43,958 nt of DNA, taken from NCBI GenBank assembly GCA_016933615.1, contig JAFGAO010000179.1, positions 1 through 43,958 of the forward strand. Direction: 5' to 3'. Shown one piece after another: positions 33,433-43,020 of this stretch (positions are counted from its first letter, which is position 1; every line of letters begins with the position of its first letter). The DNA is from Acidobacteriota bacterium (GTDB taxonomy: Bacteria; Acidobacteriota; UBA6911). The position numbers and the translations under genes were made by a program. The notes under the pieces were generated by a model, which did not search any database, was not told the origin of the DNA, and saw only the letters and a program-made list of their open reading frames with translations.

Positions 33433-35667
33433 ATGACAAAAAAAACATCGAAGATCATATGGACTTGGACGGACGAGGCGCCGGCGCTGGCCACACTGTC
33501 TTTCCTCCCGATCGTGCGGGCGTTCACAAAAGGAACCGGGATCGCGGTAGAAATGTGGGACATATCCCTGGCGGGCCGCATCCTGGCCAATTTCCCCGAG
33601 TATCTCGAGGAATCAGAGCGCATCCCCGACTACCTTACCATGCTCGGCGACCTGACCCAAAAGCCGGAAGCAAACATCATCAAGCTGCCGAATATTTCCG
33701 CCTCAGTCCCGCAGCTGCAGGCCGCCGTAACAGAGCTTCAGTCCAAAGGCTACAACCTTCCGGACTACCCCGAGAATCCGCAGAATGAAGAGCAAAGGGC
33801 CATCCGGGCGAAATACTCCATCGTTCTCGGAAGCGCGGTCAACCCCGTGATCCGCCAGGGCAACTCTGACCGCCGGTCCCCGCTGTCCGTAAAGGCATAC
33901 GCGAAGAAGCATCCCAAAAAGCTCGGCCCCTGGAGTCCGGATTCCAAAACCCACGTGGCGCACATGTCCCGGGGGGATTTCTACGAAAGCGAAACGTCCG
34001 TCAATATGAAAACCGCCGCCGAGGCGCGCTATGAATACGTCTCCGAAGACGGCGCGATCCTGGTGCTCAAGGATGATATGGCCCTTGCGGAAGGAGACAT
34101 CCTGGATACGTCCGTGATGCATGTCCTGCAACTGCGCCGGTTTTACGAGGAGCAGATCCGGGAGGCAAAGGAACAGGGCGTGCTTTTTTCCCTGCACGTG
34201 AAAACGACCATGATGAAGATATCGGACCCGGTTATCTTCGGTCATGCCGTCAGGGCCTTTTTCAATCCGGTATTTGAAAAACACGCCGGCATCATCGATG
34301 AACTGGGCGTAAATCCGGACAACGGCCTGGGCGACCTCCTCTCCAGGATCGAGTCCCTTCCCGAAGAAAAGAGAGCCGAAATTGAAAAGGACATCCGGGA
34401 CGTATACGCCATGCGCCCGCCTTTGGCGATGGTGGATTCGGACCGCGGCATCACCAACCTCCATGTTCCGAACAACGTCATTATCGACGCTTCAATGCCG
34501 GCCATGATCCGGGATTCGGGCAAGATGTGGAATCCCGAGGGGGAGTTGCAGGACACCAAGGCCGTATTACCGGACCGATGCTATGCGACAACCTACAAAA
34601 CAATCGTCGAGGACTGCAGGCGCAACGGCGCCTTCGATCCCGCAACCATGGGGAGCGTTCCCAACGTGGGCCTGATGGCCCAGTCGGCCGAAGAGTACGG
34701 ATCGCACGACAAGACCTTCATCGCCCCCGGGCCCGGCAAAATCAGGGTCGTCAACAGGGCGACCGGCGAGACGATTCTCGAACAGACGGTCGAAAAGGGC
34801 GACATCTTCCGTTCCTGCCGGACGACGGATGCCGCGATACGCGACTGGGTGAAACTGGCCGTGCGCCGCGCCCGCGCCACCGGGGTGCCGGCCGTGTTCT
34901 GGCTCGATCCCGACCGCGGCCACGACGCCCAGGTCATTCAGAAGGTCCGTGTTTATCTTAAGGATCACGATACGGCGGGGCTGGAGCTTCCCGTCATGGA
35001 TCCGGTGCGGGCCATGAAGTTCTCGCTCAAGCGCATCCGCGAAGGGCTGGACACCATTTCCGTAACAGGCAACGTGCTCCGGGACTACCTGACCGACCTC
35101 TTCCCCATCCTGGAAATCGGCACATCCGGGAAAATGCTCTCCATTTCACCGCTGCTCGCGGGCGGCGGGCTTTTTGAAACCGGCGCGGGCGGGTCCGCTC
35201 CCAAACATGTCCAGCAATTCCGGAAGGAGTGCTACCTGCGATGGGATTCGCTGGGCGAATTCTCCGGACTTGGAGCTTCCCTGGAACATCTCGCGGCTGG
35301 TTTCAACAATGAAAAAGCCGCCATACTGGCCGAAACCATGGATCAGGCAATAGGAAAGTTTCTTGAAAACAACCGGTCGCCCGCCCGGAAACTGGGCGGC
35401 ATCGACAACCGCGGCAGCCATTTCTACCTGGCCATGTACTGGGCCGAGGCGCTGGCCGCCCAGTCGAAAGACCCGGAACTGAGGGCGCGTTTCTCCACGG
35501 TGGCCGGCCGGCTGATCGAAAACGAGGACAAGATCAACGCGGAACTGCTGGGAGCCCAGGGCCAGGCGGTGGACATGGGCGGCTATTACCTTTTCGATAT
35601 CCCTAGAATAACCGGGAAAATGCGCCCGAGCCCTACCCTGAACGCGATTATCGACGGGATGATTTAA
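33433..35667 (+). CDS. icd: Monomeric NADP-dependent isocitrate dehydrogenase (IDH-II type)
   Basis: 744 residues, the normal size of the monomeric class. Starts [15 protein letters not shown] and contains [15 protein letters not shown] (substrate-binding S and R residues), [12 protein letters not shown] and [10 protein letters not shown]. It oxidises isocitrate to 2-oxoglutarate with NADP and Mg/Mn in the cytoplasm. Unrelated in size to the dimeric Icd common in many deltaproteobacteria. Monocistronic, followed by a repeat-rich gap. Confidence 0.97.
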   Translation: MTKKTSKIIWTWTDEAPALATLSFLPIVRAFTKGTGIAVEMWDISLAGRILANFPEYLEESERIPDYLTMLGDLTQKPEANIIKLPNISASVPQLQAAVTELQSKGYNLPDYPENPQNEEQRAIRAKYSIVLGSAVNPVIRQGNSDRRSPLSVKAYAKKHPKKLGPWSPDSKTHVAHMSRGDFYESETSVNMKTAAEARYEYVSEDGAILVLKDDMALAEGDILDTSVMHVLQLRRFYEEQIREAKEQGVLFSLHVKTTMMKISDPVIFGHAVRAFFNPVFEKHAGIIDELGVNPDNGLGDLLSRIESLPEEKRAEIEKDIRDVYAMRPPLAMVDSDRGITNLHVPNNVIIDASMPAMIRDSGKMWNPEGELQDTKAVLPDRCYATTYKTIVEDCRRNGAFDPATMGSVPNVGLMAQSAEEYGSHDKTFIAPGPGKIRVVNRATGETILEQTVEKGDIFRSCRTTDAAIRDWVKLAVRRARATGVPAVFWLDPDRGHDAQVIQKVRVYLKDHDTAGLELPVMDPVRAMKFSLKRIREGLDTISVTGNVLRDYLTDLFPILEIGTSGKMLSISPLLAGGGLFETGAGGSAPKHVQQFRKECYLRWDSLGEFSGLGASLEHLAAGFNNEKAAILAETMDQAIGKFLENNRSPARKLGGIDNRGSHFYLAMYWAEALAAQSKDPELRARFSTVAGRLIENEDKINAELLGAQGQAVDMGGYYLFDIPRITGKMRPSPTLNAIIDGMI

Positions 35668-35699
35668 TCACTATACCGACGAAGAATGCATCCCGTAAC

Positions 35700-35880
35700 T
35701 CCACGTTCGCATATCCGAACGTTTACACCTTCTTACGTTAAGGGCGAACACACCGGTCCGCCGAAGCCCGGCCGAAGCTTTGCTTCGGCTAGGGGCGAAG
35801 GCGGAAGGTTCGCCCCTGCATGCTGCGGACTGCTGCAAATACCGCTCACGAACGTGTAAATTTCGCCGATGATTAGTCTT
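35700..35880. repeat. Intergenic hairpin/repeat cluster after icd
   Basis: Contains GCCGAAGC-TTT-GCTTCGGC (35771-35789), nearly the same hairpin as at 5275-5293, then AGGGGCGA paired with TCGCCCCT (35791-35798 with 35810-35817). Outer words CGAACGTTTACAC (about 35716-35728) and CGAACGTGTAAA (about 35849-35860) are partly inverted. A dispersed noncoding repeat that may also end the icd transcript. Confidence 0.45.
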
Positions 35881-35891
35881 AGGCCAGAGTT

Positions 35892-36587
35892 ATGGGAACC
35901 GGAGTGACGGCAGCCGCCGAAGAAAAAATCCGTATCGTTGTGGTGGAAGATTACGAACTCTTCCGGAAGGGGCTATGCTCGCTTCTTTCCGGGCGAAAAG
36001 ATTTCGAGATCGCCGGGGATTCCGGGGATTGGGAGCAGGCCCTGGCCATGATAAGGAACGAACAGCCGAACATCGTCATAGTCGGACTGGCTTCCGGGGA
36101 CAGTGAAAAGATGGACTTTCTTCCCCAAATTACGGATGCGGCCGAAGACTCGAAAATCCTCGTACTCTCAAAAGCTGAAGACGGAGATTTTCATCACAAA
36201 GCGGTGCGTCTGGGAGCCTCCGGCGTCGTGTCCCACGACAAGTCCGCCGACATGCTGGTGAAAGCCATAGTATGTGTGAACCGGGGAGAGGTATGGCTGG
36301 ACAGGTTCACGACAGCCAGCCTGCTCCGGGAGCTTTCTCCCAGGAACAGAAATGAGAAGCAGGATCCTGAAGAGAGGAAAATAGCCTCCCTGACCGAGAG
36401 GGAGCGCGAAGTGATCCGGCAGATCGGCAAGGGATTGAAGAACAGGCAGATCGCCGAAGCCCTTTTCATCAGCGAAATTACGGTACACCACCACCTGACC
36501 TCCATCTACTCCAAGCTGGAAGTTGCCGACCGTTTTGAATTGTTGATTTTCGCCTACAGAAACCGCCTGGCCGAAATACCCCGCTGA
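35892..36587 (+). CDS. LuxR/NarL-type regulator with degenerate receiver domain
   Basis: 231 residues. The C-terminal LuxR helix-turn-helix (about 165-225) is intact: L-T-E-R-E-R-E-V-I-R-Q-I-G-K-G-L-K-N-R-Q-I and V-H-H-H-L-T-S-I-Y-S-K-L. The N-terminal receiver has the acidic pair E19/D20 and S93, but the phosphoacceptor Asp is replaced by G65 (V-I-V-G-L-A) and the conserved Lys by H115. Phosphorylation by a histidine kinase is therefore unlikely; it may act through dimerisation or ligand binding. No kinase adjoins. Targets unknown. Confidence 0.9.
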   Translation: MGTGVTAAAEEKIRIVVVEDYELFRKGLCSLLSGRKDFEIAGDSGDWEQALAMIRNEQPNIVIVGLASGDSEKMDFLPQITDAAEDSKILVLSKAEDGDFHHKAVRLGASGVVSHDKSADMLVKAIVCVNRGEVWLDRFTTASLLRELSPRNRNEKQDPEERKIASLTEREREVIRQIGKGLKNRQIAEALFISEITVHHHLTSIYSKLEVADRFELLIFAYRNRLAEIPR

Positions 36588-36831
36588 ACCTCATTCCGAT
36601 ATTGTTTCCCCCATATTGTTAAACTCATTTTGGGCTTCCATAGTCAACAAAATCTCTTGGAATAGTCAGGCTTTGAGAAATGCGGGCAGGGTCGCGCGGC
36701 TGGAGGCGGCGGGTTTAGTTGTAATGAATCCTCAGCTCGGAAATTGCGGCAGGCGGTCCTGTCGAATTCCATGGACAAGTGGATATTGCCGGCTGACCGG
36801 TATTTTCGTGATTTCCCCGGGTCCCGGCGGA

Positions 36832-37149
36832 TCAGTGCGCGCGCCTTGTCAGGAAAGAGGCGGCAAAAACACAGGTGCCGTCCGGCCGGTTTTCCGTCCG
36901 CGATACAACCGCGCGGGCTGAAGCCGCCGGAGCCTGTGCAGGATTGCTGCCGGGCACGGCGAAGCGTATGTGCAGGTTTATTTTTTCTCCCGGAAGCAGG
37001 GGTCCGGGCGCGACGGCGCACAGGCCGCCGGCGCCGATGTCCCGCGTGATGGAAGGAAACTGGAACGGTTTCCCGCGCCTGTTGGTGCTGCGCACAATAA
37101 CCGGCAATGGTTCGTTCAACCTGGGATGTTTCCTGCGTTCATGGTTCAT
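36832..37149 (-). CDS. PilZ-domain protein
   Basis: 105 residues, one PilZ beta barrel. It starts with R-R-K-H-P-R (RxxxR, R6 and R10) and has D37-I-G-A-G-G42, where the usual serine of D/N-x-S-x-x-G is glycine. PilZ domains bind cyclic di-GMP; the changed serine may weaken but need not abolish binding. Next to a secreted metalloprotease (same strand, 44 bp downstream of it), so both may belong to surface or motility control. Confidence 0.83.
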   Translation of the reverse strand: MNHERRKHPRLNEPLPVIVRSTNRRGKPFQFPSITRDIGAGGLCAVAPGPLLPGEKINLHIRFAVPGSNPAQAPAASARAVVSRTENRPDGTCVFAASFLTRRAH

Positions 37150-37193
37150 GATCGGTCTCGCAGTCGTCCGCGGCCCGGGACAGCTGAAACCGG

Positions 37194-38111
37194 CTAGCGG
37201 TTCCAGATAATAATCCGGGGATTCAGGCCGGTCCGGGTCTGGTTCAATTTCGGAGCGGCACCCTGACTGGAGCCGGCGGACTCCATCCAGGCGGGCAGCC
37301 AGAAACGCATGAAAAGCCCGGTTTGAATATATTCGTCTATAGTAGCAGGCTCGAGACTCTGTACCGTGTATCCGCTTATCTGGGCATTGGCCAGAATGTC
37401 CAGTTCGGAGGGCATTCGCCGCTCATCGGCATTGATTCCGCTCATCAGGCAGCCGTAGGAAACCTCCATGACATTGAAGTGCGGTATGTAACCGGAATTA
37501 TTGAACTCGAGCGGAGCCATGGTTCCTGCAAACGGGAGGCGCTCGGAGAGAAGAATGACGCCGCCCGCGCTCTGAGCGGCGAATGCATGGTTGCCGACGG
37601 ACATGCCCATGGAGTGTCCGATCTCATGGAGCACCACCGAGAGCAAATCCAGGTATCCGGCCGCGGTCCCTGTCGGCTGCCTGAATATGCGGGCGACATT
37701 GATCAGTCCGCCCCCGAAATTTTGTAACTCTTCATCGCTCTGCAGATATTCCTCGTTAGAGTCCGGGGTCGGATCCAGGAAGAAGAGGGTTTTGCCGGAA
37801 TTATCGAACAGCAGCATGCCGAAAAGCTCCTGATTCCCCTGTTCGTTGAATCCAAGCGCTATGTGGTTTCCCGCATCCGGTATGGATGCCCAGCCATAGT
37901 CCAGTGTAACCGTGACGGGATCCGCATAGAAGGATTCCCAAATGCGCGCGGCGGCTTCGACGATGCCGGTCAGGTTTCCGGACCCCGAGGCGTTCGCGGG
38001 GGGCGTGCCCCCTATGAAGCGGGTAACTATTGTCAGAGCCTGGGATTCCGAGGCAGAGATGAAAACGAACAGCACAACCAGCGGAAGGAATTTTATGTAT
38101 TTTTTATGCAT
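37194..38111 (-). CDS. Secreted zincin metalloprotease
   Basis: 305 residues. Signal peptide of about 25 residues (S-Q-A before L-T-I-V). The zinc motif H162-E-I-G-H166-S-M-G-M is complete for the first two ligands; the third is not in the usual place (H175 rather than three residues after G169), so activity needs caution. The fold resembles matrixin-like/NF038122-type proteases that often accompany PEP-CTERM systems, but there is no PEP-CTERM tail here. It would act in the periplasm or outside the cell; substrate unknown. Confidence 0.8.
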   Translation of the reverse strand: MHKKYIKFLPLVVLFVFISASESQALTIVTRFIGGTPPANASGSGNLTGIVEAAARIWESFYADPVTVTLDYGWASIPDAGNHIALGFNEQGNQELFGMLLFDNSGKTLFFLDPTPDSNEEYLQSDEELQNFGGGLINVARIFRQPTGTAAGYLDLLSVVLHEIGHSMGMSVGNHAFAAQSAGGVILLSERLPFAGTMAPLEFNNSGYIPHFNVMEVSYGCLMSGINADERRMPSELDILANAQISGYTVQSLEPATIDEYIQTGLFMRFWLPAWMESAGSSQGAAPKLNQTRTGLNPRIIIWNR

Positions 38112-38415
38112 GGCCTTTTCTCCATTGCCGCAACCCGTTCATGCCGGATTCGGGGACAGTGTACACGGATCTGACCGGATGCGCATCGTGGATTGTGACC
38201 AAAATCACCGGCAGGTTCTGCCTGGTGAAACAACATGGCTATGGCCAGGATTGCCCATGGAGAATTGGCCCGTATCCGTCAAAAACCTGGGGCAGGGCCC
38301 CGATAAAACATTGTAAAAAAGGGTTTTTCTATTAAGTTAACGGCATTGGACCCAACCCGATTCCGGATAAGGAAGTGCCTGGAGTGAAAGTGCGGGAAAC
38401 CGTGGAAAGTCTGAA
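38112..38415. other. Gene-free gap
   Basis: About 300 bp between the metalloprotease start and the CoA-transferase stop, with no supported gene. It should hold the metalloprotease promoter. A GGCAT..TTGC word pair on the minus strand near 38130-38145 has the wrong spacing for sigma-54. Confidence 0.4.
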
Positions 38416-39174
38416 TTAACCGACGTAAATCCGGCCGGGGTCGATCTCCTCCCGGATCAACCTCAGCTGTTCCGGAGACGGCGCTTCCGTAAACGGCACC
38501 GTATCCGGGATTTCGGGCTTGAACCCCATGGTTTCAATGACGTCCTCAAGAGTATTTCCGGGGTGAATGGACCGGATCGACATCCGTTTCGATTCCGGGT
38601 GAAAACCGAAAATCGCCTTATCCGTGATTACGCAGCTCGGCCCTCCCGCGAGGCCCGCTTCCTCGCGGGCCTTGCCGCCGCCCACATATCCCGGACTGGT
38701 GATGAAAGAAACCGATTCCCGGAGCTTGCGCGGCTCGTGCCGCATGATGTAAACCGTTTTTTTCGCGCAGGACGCAATGTCGTTGGCGCCGCCGCTTCCA
38801 ACCATGTGCCGGAATTCGCCCTTCGGATCCCCGATGAGGGTGGTGTTGAGGTTGCCGTACCGGTCCACTTCAAGACCTCCCAGAAACCCCACATCCACAC
38901 GCCCGCGGTGCAGAAGCGTCCCCAGAATATCCACGAAGCTGCTCAGAACGGTTGCCCGGTACCACACCCGGGGATCCGCCAGCCCCACGCCGGTGTGAAC
39001 CGGCTCGGAATCGATGACGCCGATCTCGAAGACGATGGCCATATCGGGGGCGTGCGTCCGCTTCGCCAAAAGCGACGCCACCATCGGAAGCCCGACGCCC
39101 ACGGCCACGACCTGGCCGTCGCCGAGCTCCCGGGCCCCCGATACCGCCATCAATTCGGACGGGGTATACTCCAT
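38416..39174 (-). CDS. Family I CoA-transferase, beta subunit (GctB-like)
   Basis: 252 residues. The catalytic glutamate is probably E50 in V-F-E-I-G, which forms the CoA-ester intermediate. G-S-G-G-A-N-D-I-A (CoA-binding) and F-L-G-G-L-E-V-D-R-Y-G-N are typical. With the alpha subunit just upstream (11 bp apart) it forms an enzyme that moves CoA between carboxylic acids, such as glutaconate or 3-oxoacids. The substrate cannot be set. Second gene of its operon. Confidence 0.92.
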   Translation of the reverse strand: MEYTPSELMAVSGARELGDGQVVAVGVGLPMVASLLAKRTHAPDMAIVFEIGVIDSEPVHTGVGLADPRVWYRATVLSSFVDILGTLLHRGRVDVGFLGGLEVDRYGNLNTTLIGDPKGEFRHMVGSGGANDIASCAKKTVYIMRHEPRKLRESVSFITSPGYVGGGKAREEAGLAGGPSCVITDKAIFGFHPESKRMSIRSIHPGNTLEDVIETMGFKPEIPDTVPFTEAPSPEQLRLIREEIDPGRIYVG

Positions 39175-39185
39175 CGCATGTCTCC

Positions 39186-40085
39186 CTAATATCCAAGGAC
39201 CGGGTCGGCACGAAGGCTTTCGAGCTTATCCCGGCCCCCGATCTTTTCGAGGTATTCCCGGTGGTTCTTCACGCCGAAAACATAGGCGTCCAGGTACGCC
39301 CTGAACGCATCCCGGCTTCCGCCCGCCTCGACGTATTCCTCTATCCGGCGGGAGTCGTAATCGTACTCGCGGTACACGGATGTCGGATGCGCTCCGAAGG
39401 GCAGCTCCACAACGTGCGAAACCAGAAGGCCCGGAATCACGCTGCGCTCCGGCTCCCGCCGGATCTCGTCCGCCGGAATCACGCGCTCGGCGATGACGAT
39501 GGCCCGACCGCTCGCTTTCACCAGCTCCCCGTTGTCCCATTTCGGCCCCATGATCCAGCTGTTCCCCTCTGCGTCGCAGGCCTGCACCTGTACCACCGCA
39601 ACATCCGGGACCAGCGGCTTCAGCACAAGCCACCGGACTTTGGTGAAAGGGTCCTCGACGGTTGCGACGTCCGATCCCGATTTTTCGCGAAGCCGGGCCA
39701 GAAGGTCGGAGCCGGACAGAGACCGGATCGGGATGAAAGGCAGGCCCAGCGAACCGGCCAGATAGCGGAATGCAACCGAGAGGCTGCTGTATTCTTCAGC
39801 GACGAGCGTACCCGTTTCAATTGCGGCATTGACGTTGGCGAGCAGCCCGAAACGGTCCAGCGAACCGCCTCCGTAAATAAGCCGGTCCACGGCGCCGGCG
39901 CCGACGAGCATATCCGCGTCCATCGCGCCCACGCACTGGGAAACGGTCAGATTCCGAATGCCCTGGCGGATTATTTCCCTTGCGAAGGCCATCGCGCACC
40001 GGGCGATCGAAAACCCGGAAAGACCGATGTGCGCGCCGTCGGCAATCGACGCCACCGCTTCACCCAGGCCGGTCACTTTCGGCAT
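39186..40085 (-). CDS. Family I CoA-transferase, alpha subunit (GctA-like)
   Basis: 299 residues, full length. G-A-H-I-G-L-S-G-F opens the CoA-transferase fold, and V-G-A-G-A-V-D-R-L-I-Y-G-G matches the GctA core. Longer than ScoA/AtoD alpha subunits, closer to glutaconate CoA-transferase. First of a two-gene unit; a terminator at 40345-40392 separates it from the nitroreductase unit. Confidence 0.92.
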   Translation of the reverse strand: MPKVTGLGEAVASIADGAHIGLSGFSIARCAMAFAREIIRQGIRNLTVSQCVGAMDADMLVGAGAVDRLIYGGGSLDRFGLLANVNAAIETGTLVAEEYSSLSVAFRYLAGSLGLPFIPIRSLSGSDLLARLREKSGSDVATVEDPFTKVRWLVLKPLVPDVAVVQVQACDAEGNSWIMGPKWDNGELVKASGRAIVIAERVIPADEIRREPERSVIPGLLVSHVVELPFGAHPTSVYREYDYDSRRIEEYVEAGGSRDAFRAYLDAYVFGVKNHREYLEKIGGRDKLESLRADPVLGY

Positions 40086-40344
40086 GCATCCCTCCCGGTA
40101 CCGTTCACTCCGTCCTCGAACATCGACAACGGGGAAAATGACAGACTACGCCCTCCGCCTTCACCCGCTCAAGTTCAACCGGACCCGGACCGGGAAGCAC
40201 GACGCGCCCGGCCGGCGCCGGATTGGATTATTCCTGACTTTGGGCCGTCAGAATGCGGCTGCCCTGCAACGCGGCAGCCGGCTGCCGCACACCACGGGTT
40301 CTGCCGGGAGTCAGGCCGATGAGGCAGTGGTTTATTGTCGCTCT
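40086..40344. other. Leader region of the gctAB-like pair
   Basis: About 260 bp between the terminator and the alpha-subunit start; should contain its promoter. No gene or clear binding repeat seen. Confidence 0.4.
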
Positions 40345-40392
40345 GAAAAATAGAAGCCGCGCACCTGGAGCGGACGCCTGTCGCGCGGCTTC
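40345..40392 (-). terminator. Intrinsic terminator of the acyl-CoA/nitroreductase operon
   Basis: GAAGCCGCGC (40353-40362) pairs perfectly with GCGCGGCTTC (40383-40392); on the minus strand the stem is followed by TATTTTT. It lies 35 bp past the unknown gene ending at 40428. Confidence 0.85.
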
Positions 40393-40427
40393 GATTAAAA
40401 ATCAGGATTGCCGAAGGGAGAATGCGG

Positions 40428-40982
40428 CTACTCCTGCTTCTTCCTGTCGGCTGCGGCAAGGATCTGGGAACCCTGGCTTTCAAGCCACTCCCTGTCCGGG
40501 TCGTCCTTGAGCCAGTCCGTCACATGGCCGATCATATCAGGCGTTTCGTAAAGGGCCATATAGAGCAGGCACCGGTTCCTCTCCGGATCGATGGCGATCT
40601 TGGACAGGTAGCTCGTCGTGTATTTCAATTTATCGTGAATCTGGTCCAGAACCATATTGGCGATCGGGCAGATGTAGGGCCGGACGCCTTCCGCCTTGAC
40701 GTGGGCTTCCTTGCCGTGGTGCATGCAGCCGTTGACCGTCAGCTTGAGCATGACTCCGTCGCCGCCCGTTTTGTACGCGACATCCTCGACGATTCCCTCA
40801 TCCTTCATAACCCTGGCGCAGCTTTCGACGATTTCGGGAACCGAGGATCCTTCGATCCTGTGACTCCGGATGAAGTCGACGCCTACAAACTCGCATTTCC
40901 AGTAGGCCATGCCGGAGAGTTCCTGATACATGAGTTCCTCGACCCGCGCCAGCACTTCGTTGCAGTATTTTATCTTATCCAT
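40428..40982 (-). CDS. Unknown protein with conserved-looking Cys/His motifs
   Basis: 184 residues; the ATG at 40982 follows AAGGAGAGG and shares one base with the nitroreductase stop (TAATG). I do not recognise the family. Visible: N-G-C86-M-H-H-G-K-E-A-H and R-P-Y-I-C105-P-I-A-N-M, which could bind a metal or cluster; a helical N-terminus; C30 and C55. The tail is acidic then basic. Coupling to an FMN nitroreductase and a CoA-transferase suggests a role in reductive acyl-CoA chemistry, by inference. Confidence 0.75.
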   Translation of the reverse strand: MDKIKYCNEVLARVEELMYQELSGMAYWKCEFVGVDFIRSHRIEGSSVPEIVESCARVMKDEGIVEDVAYKTGGDGVMLKLTVNGCMHHGKEAHVKAEGVRPYICPIANMVLDQIHDKLKYTTSYLSKIAIDPERNRCLLYMALYETPDMIGHVTDWLKDDPDREWLESQGSQILAAADRKKQE

Positions 40983-41650
40983 TAGGGCCTCTCCTTGTTT
41001 CCAAATTTTTCCCAATACACCATCTCCTCGAGCGGCAGTTTCGGCCTCGGGTGCTTGCGCTGTTCCAGAGGCCAGCCGACGGCAAGGTAGGAAAGCACCT
41101 TGAAATCGCCGAAACCGGTCGGGATGCCCAGGATCTTCTTGAACCGGATGGCGTCCCGGGTGCTGGCCACGGGGCCGTAAACCCAGCACGATCCCAGGCC
41201 CATGGCGTGGGCCTGAAGGATCATATTCTCCATGGCCGCGCAAAGATCGTAGGGAACGTCGACGCTTCCGATCTGCAGATCTCCGATCACGGCGAAAATC
41301 ACCGGCGCCTGCTTGCAGAACTCGGACACTCTGCCCGAATACATGAACTCCAATACGCCGGCTCTCTTTTCGGGATCTTCGATCCCCTCGAATCTCTGCT
41401 GCAGTTCGTTGAGGCAGTACCAGGAGGTCATGCGGGATCCGCTTCCCTGTTTGGAGATGTCGCCGATCTTGTTCCGGGTCTCCTGGTCGCGGATGACGAT
41501 GAACCTCCACGGCTGGTAGTTTTCCCCCGTAGGCGCCCATCGTGCCGCCTCGAGGATCATGTCAATCATCTCGTCCGGAACCGGGTCCGGTTTGTATCTT
41601 CGGATACTCTTTCTCGATTTGAGTATGTCCAGAAATTCCTGGCCGTTCAT
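40982..41650 (-). CDS. Nitroreductase-family FMN oxidoreductase
   Basis: 222 residues. R-K-S-I-R-R-Y near the N-terminus and A-A-R-W-A-P-T-G-E-N-Y-Q-P-W-R-F (FMN-binding) are typical. The middle insert (Y-C-L-N-E-L-Q-Q-R-F-E-G-I) is longer than in NfsB. Such enzymes pass hydride from NAD(P)H to quinones, nitro groups, enones or other substrates. Middle gene of a leftward three-gene unit (CaiB-type transferase, this gene, unknown Cys/His protein). Confidence 0.93.
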   Translation of the reverse strand: MNGQEFLDILKSRKSIRRYKPDPVPDEMIDMILEAARWAPTGENYQPWRFIVIRDQETRNKIGDISKQGSGSRMTSWYCLNELQQRFEGIEDPEKRAGVLEFMYSGRVSEFCKQAPVIFAVIGDLQIGSVDVPYDLCAAMENMILQAHAMGLGSCWVYGPVASTRDAIRFKKILGIPTGFGDFKVLSYLAVGWPLEQRKHPRPKLPLEEMVYWEKFGNKERP

Positions 41651-41682
41651 AGGGATTCACCTCCAATTTGGTAAAAATACGA

Positions 41683-42876
41683 TTAAATTACTTTCGCTTC
41701 CTCGAGCTTTTTCATCTCCTCCTCGTCGATCCCCAGAAGCTGCCGGTACACTTCCACGTTGTGCTCGCCGACTTCGGGAACCCGCATGCGGCGGTCGCCC
41801 GGGGTCCTGGACATTTTGTAGACCGAACCCGAGAGTTTCACCTTCCCGGATACGGGCTGCTCCACTTCTACGATCATTTCCCTTTCCAGGAGGTGGGGAT
41901 CGCTGGCAACCTGGTCGAAAGTCGGCAGAGGGGAGCAGGGAACGCCGAATTTCTTGAGAATTGAGAATACTTCCTCGACCGTTTTTCCCCCGCACCAGGC
42001 TTCGACCAGGCCGTCGACCTCTTCCATGTTGTGGGTGCGGCTCTCGCGCGTGGCGTAACGCTGCTCGCCGCTCAGATCCTCGCGGCCCATTGCCTGAAGG
42101 ACTTTCTGCCATTGCGCATCCGTGATGGTGCAGATCACCACGTAACCGTCTCTGGCGTGATAGGCGCCGAACGGGGCGGAACTGCTGAGCTTGTTGCCGA
42201 ATCTTTTGGGAACTTCGAGCGTATCGAAATAATTGGCGCGGTCCGGAAAAACCATGGCCCAGATGCCGTCCTGCATGGAGATGTCGATGGCCTGACCCTC
42301 GCCCGTCACGGTCCGGTAATACAAAGCGGCAAGTATGGCGATGACGCCGTTGTATCCGCCCATGTAGTCTCCGAGGGAGACGCCCACCTTCAGCGGCTCG
42401 CCGTCGGGCCGGCCGGTTACGCTCATCAGCCCGCCCATGGCCTGGGCGACCACGTCGTAGCTGACATCGTCGCGCCGGGGGCCCGTCTGTCCGAAGCCCG
42501 AGATCGAGGCGTAGATGATGCGGGGATTGATCCCGCTCAACTCTTCATAGCCGAGACCCAGCCTCTGCATGACGCCTGGAGCGAAATTTTCCACGAGGAT
42601 GTCCGCCTTGGCCGCCAGCTTTTTGGCGATCTCCACCCCCTTCGGATCCTTGAGATTCAGGGTAATGCTCTTTTTGCCCCGGTTGTATGAAAAAAACTGA
42701 TAGGACTCCCCTTTGGGCGTCTTGGGCATGGCCTGCCTTTCCGGCTCCCCTATGCCCGGCCTTTCTATCTTGATGACCTCGGCTCCCAGCTCGCAGAGCA
42801 CGCTGGTGCCGTGGGGGCCGGACAGATACTGCGTGAAATCCAAAACTTTGACACCTTCAAGCGCTCCCCTCGCCAT
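41683..42876 (-). CDS. Family III (CaiB/BaiF/Frc-type) CoA-transferase
   Basis: 397 residues from ATG 42876 (GGAGAAGAGG upstream; the frame is open to 42915). The catalytic aspartate is D170 in V-S-L-G-D-Y-M-G-G, equivalent to D169 of formyl-CoA transferase. Starts L-E-G-V-K-V-L-D-F-T and has V-I-K-I-E-R-P-G and N-R-G-K-K-S-I. It moves CoA between organic acids by way of an aspartyl-CoA anhydride. Together with the nearby LysR gene it looks like a regulated carboxylate-activating operon; the substrate is unknown. Confidence 0.95.
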   Translation of the reverse strand: MARGALEGVKVLDFTQYLSGPHGTSVLCELGAEVIKIERPGIGEPERQAMPKTPKGESYQFFSYNRGKKSITLNLKDPKGVEIAKKLAAKADILVENFAPGVMQRLGLGYEELSGINPRIIYASISGFGQTGPRRDDVSYDVVAQAMGGLMSVTGRPDGEPLKVGVSLGDYMGGYNGVIAILAALYYRTVTGEGQAIDISMQDGIWAMVFPDRANYFDTLEVPKRFGNKLSSSAPFGAYHARDGYVVICTITDAQWQKVLQAMGREDLSGEQRYATRESRTHNMEEVDGLVEAWCGGKTVEEVFSILKKFGVPCSPLPTFDQVASDPHLLEREMIVEVEQPVSGKVKLSGSVYKMSRTPGDRRMRVPEVGEHNVEVYRQLLGIDEEEMKKLEEAKVI

Positions 42877-43020
42877 GGATCCTCTTCTCCTTGTTTCTAA
42901 AACCGGATTGCGCATTGCGCGCGAATCGTCACGTTATTTTATAGCCCGGAGACGCAATCCGCGTCCAATATTAAGAACAGGCGTTGGTGATAACCCGAAT
43001 GTATCAAAAATCCGGGCCGG

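Noticed and set aside
38125-38150. Sigma-54 promoter for the metalloprotease
   Set aside because: GG and GC elements are two bases too far apart for the -24/-12 consensus.
40983-41540. N-terminal extension of the unknown Cys/His protein to 41540
   Set aside because: It would overlap the nitroreductase gene almost fully in another frame; the ATG at 40982 has a strong ribosome site and a TAATG junction.
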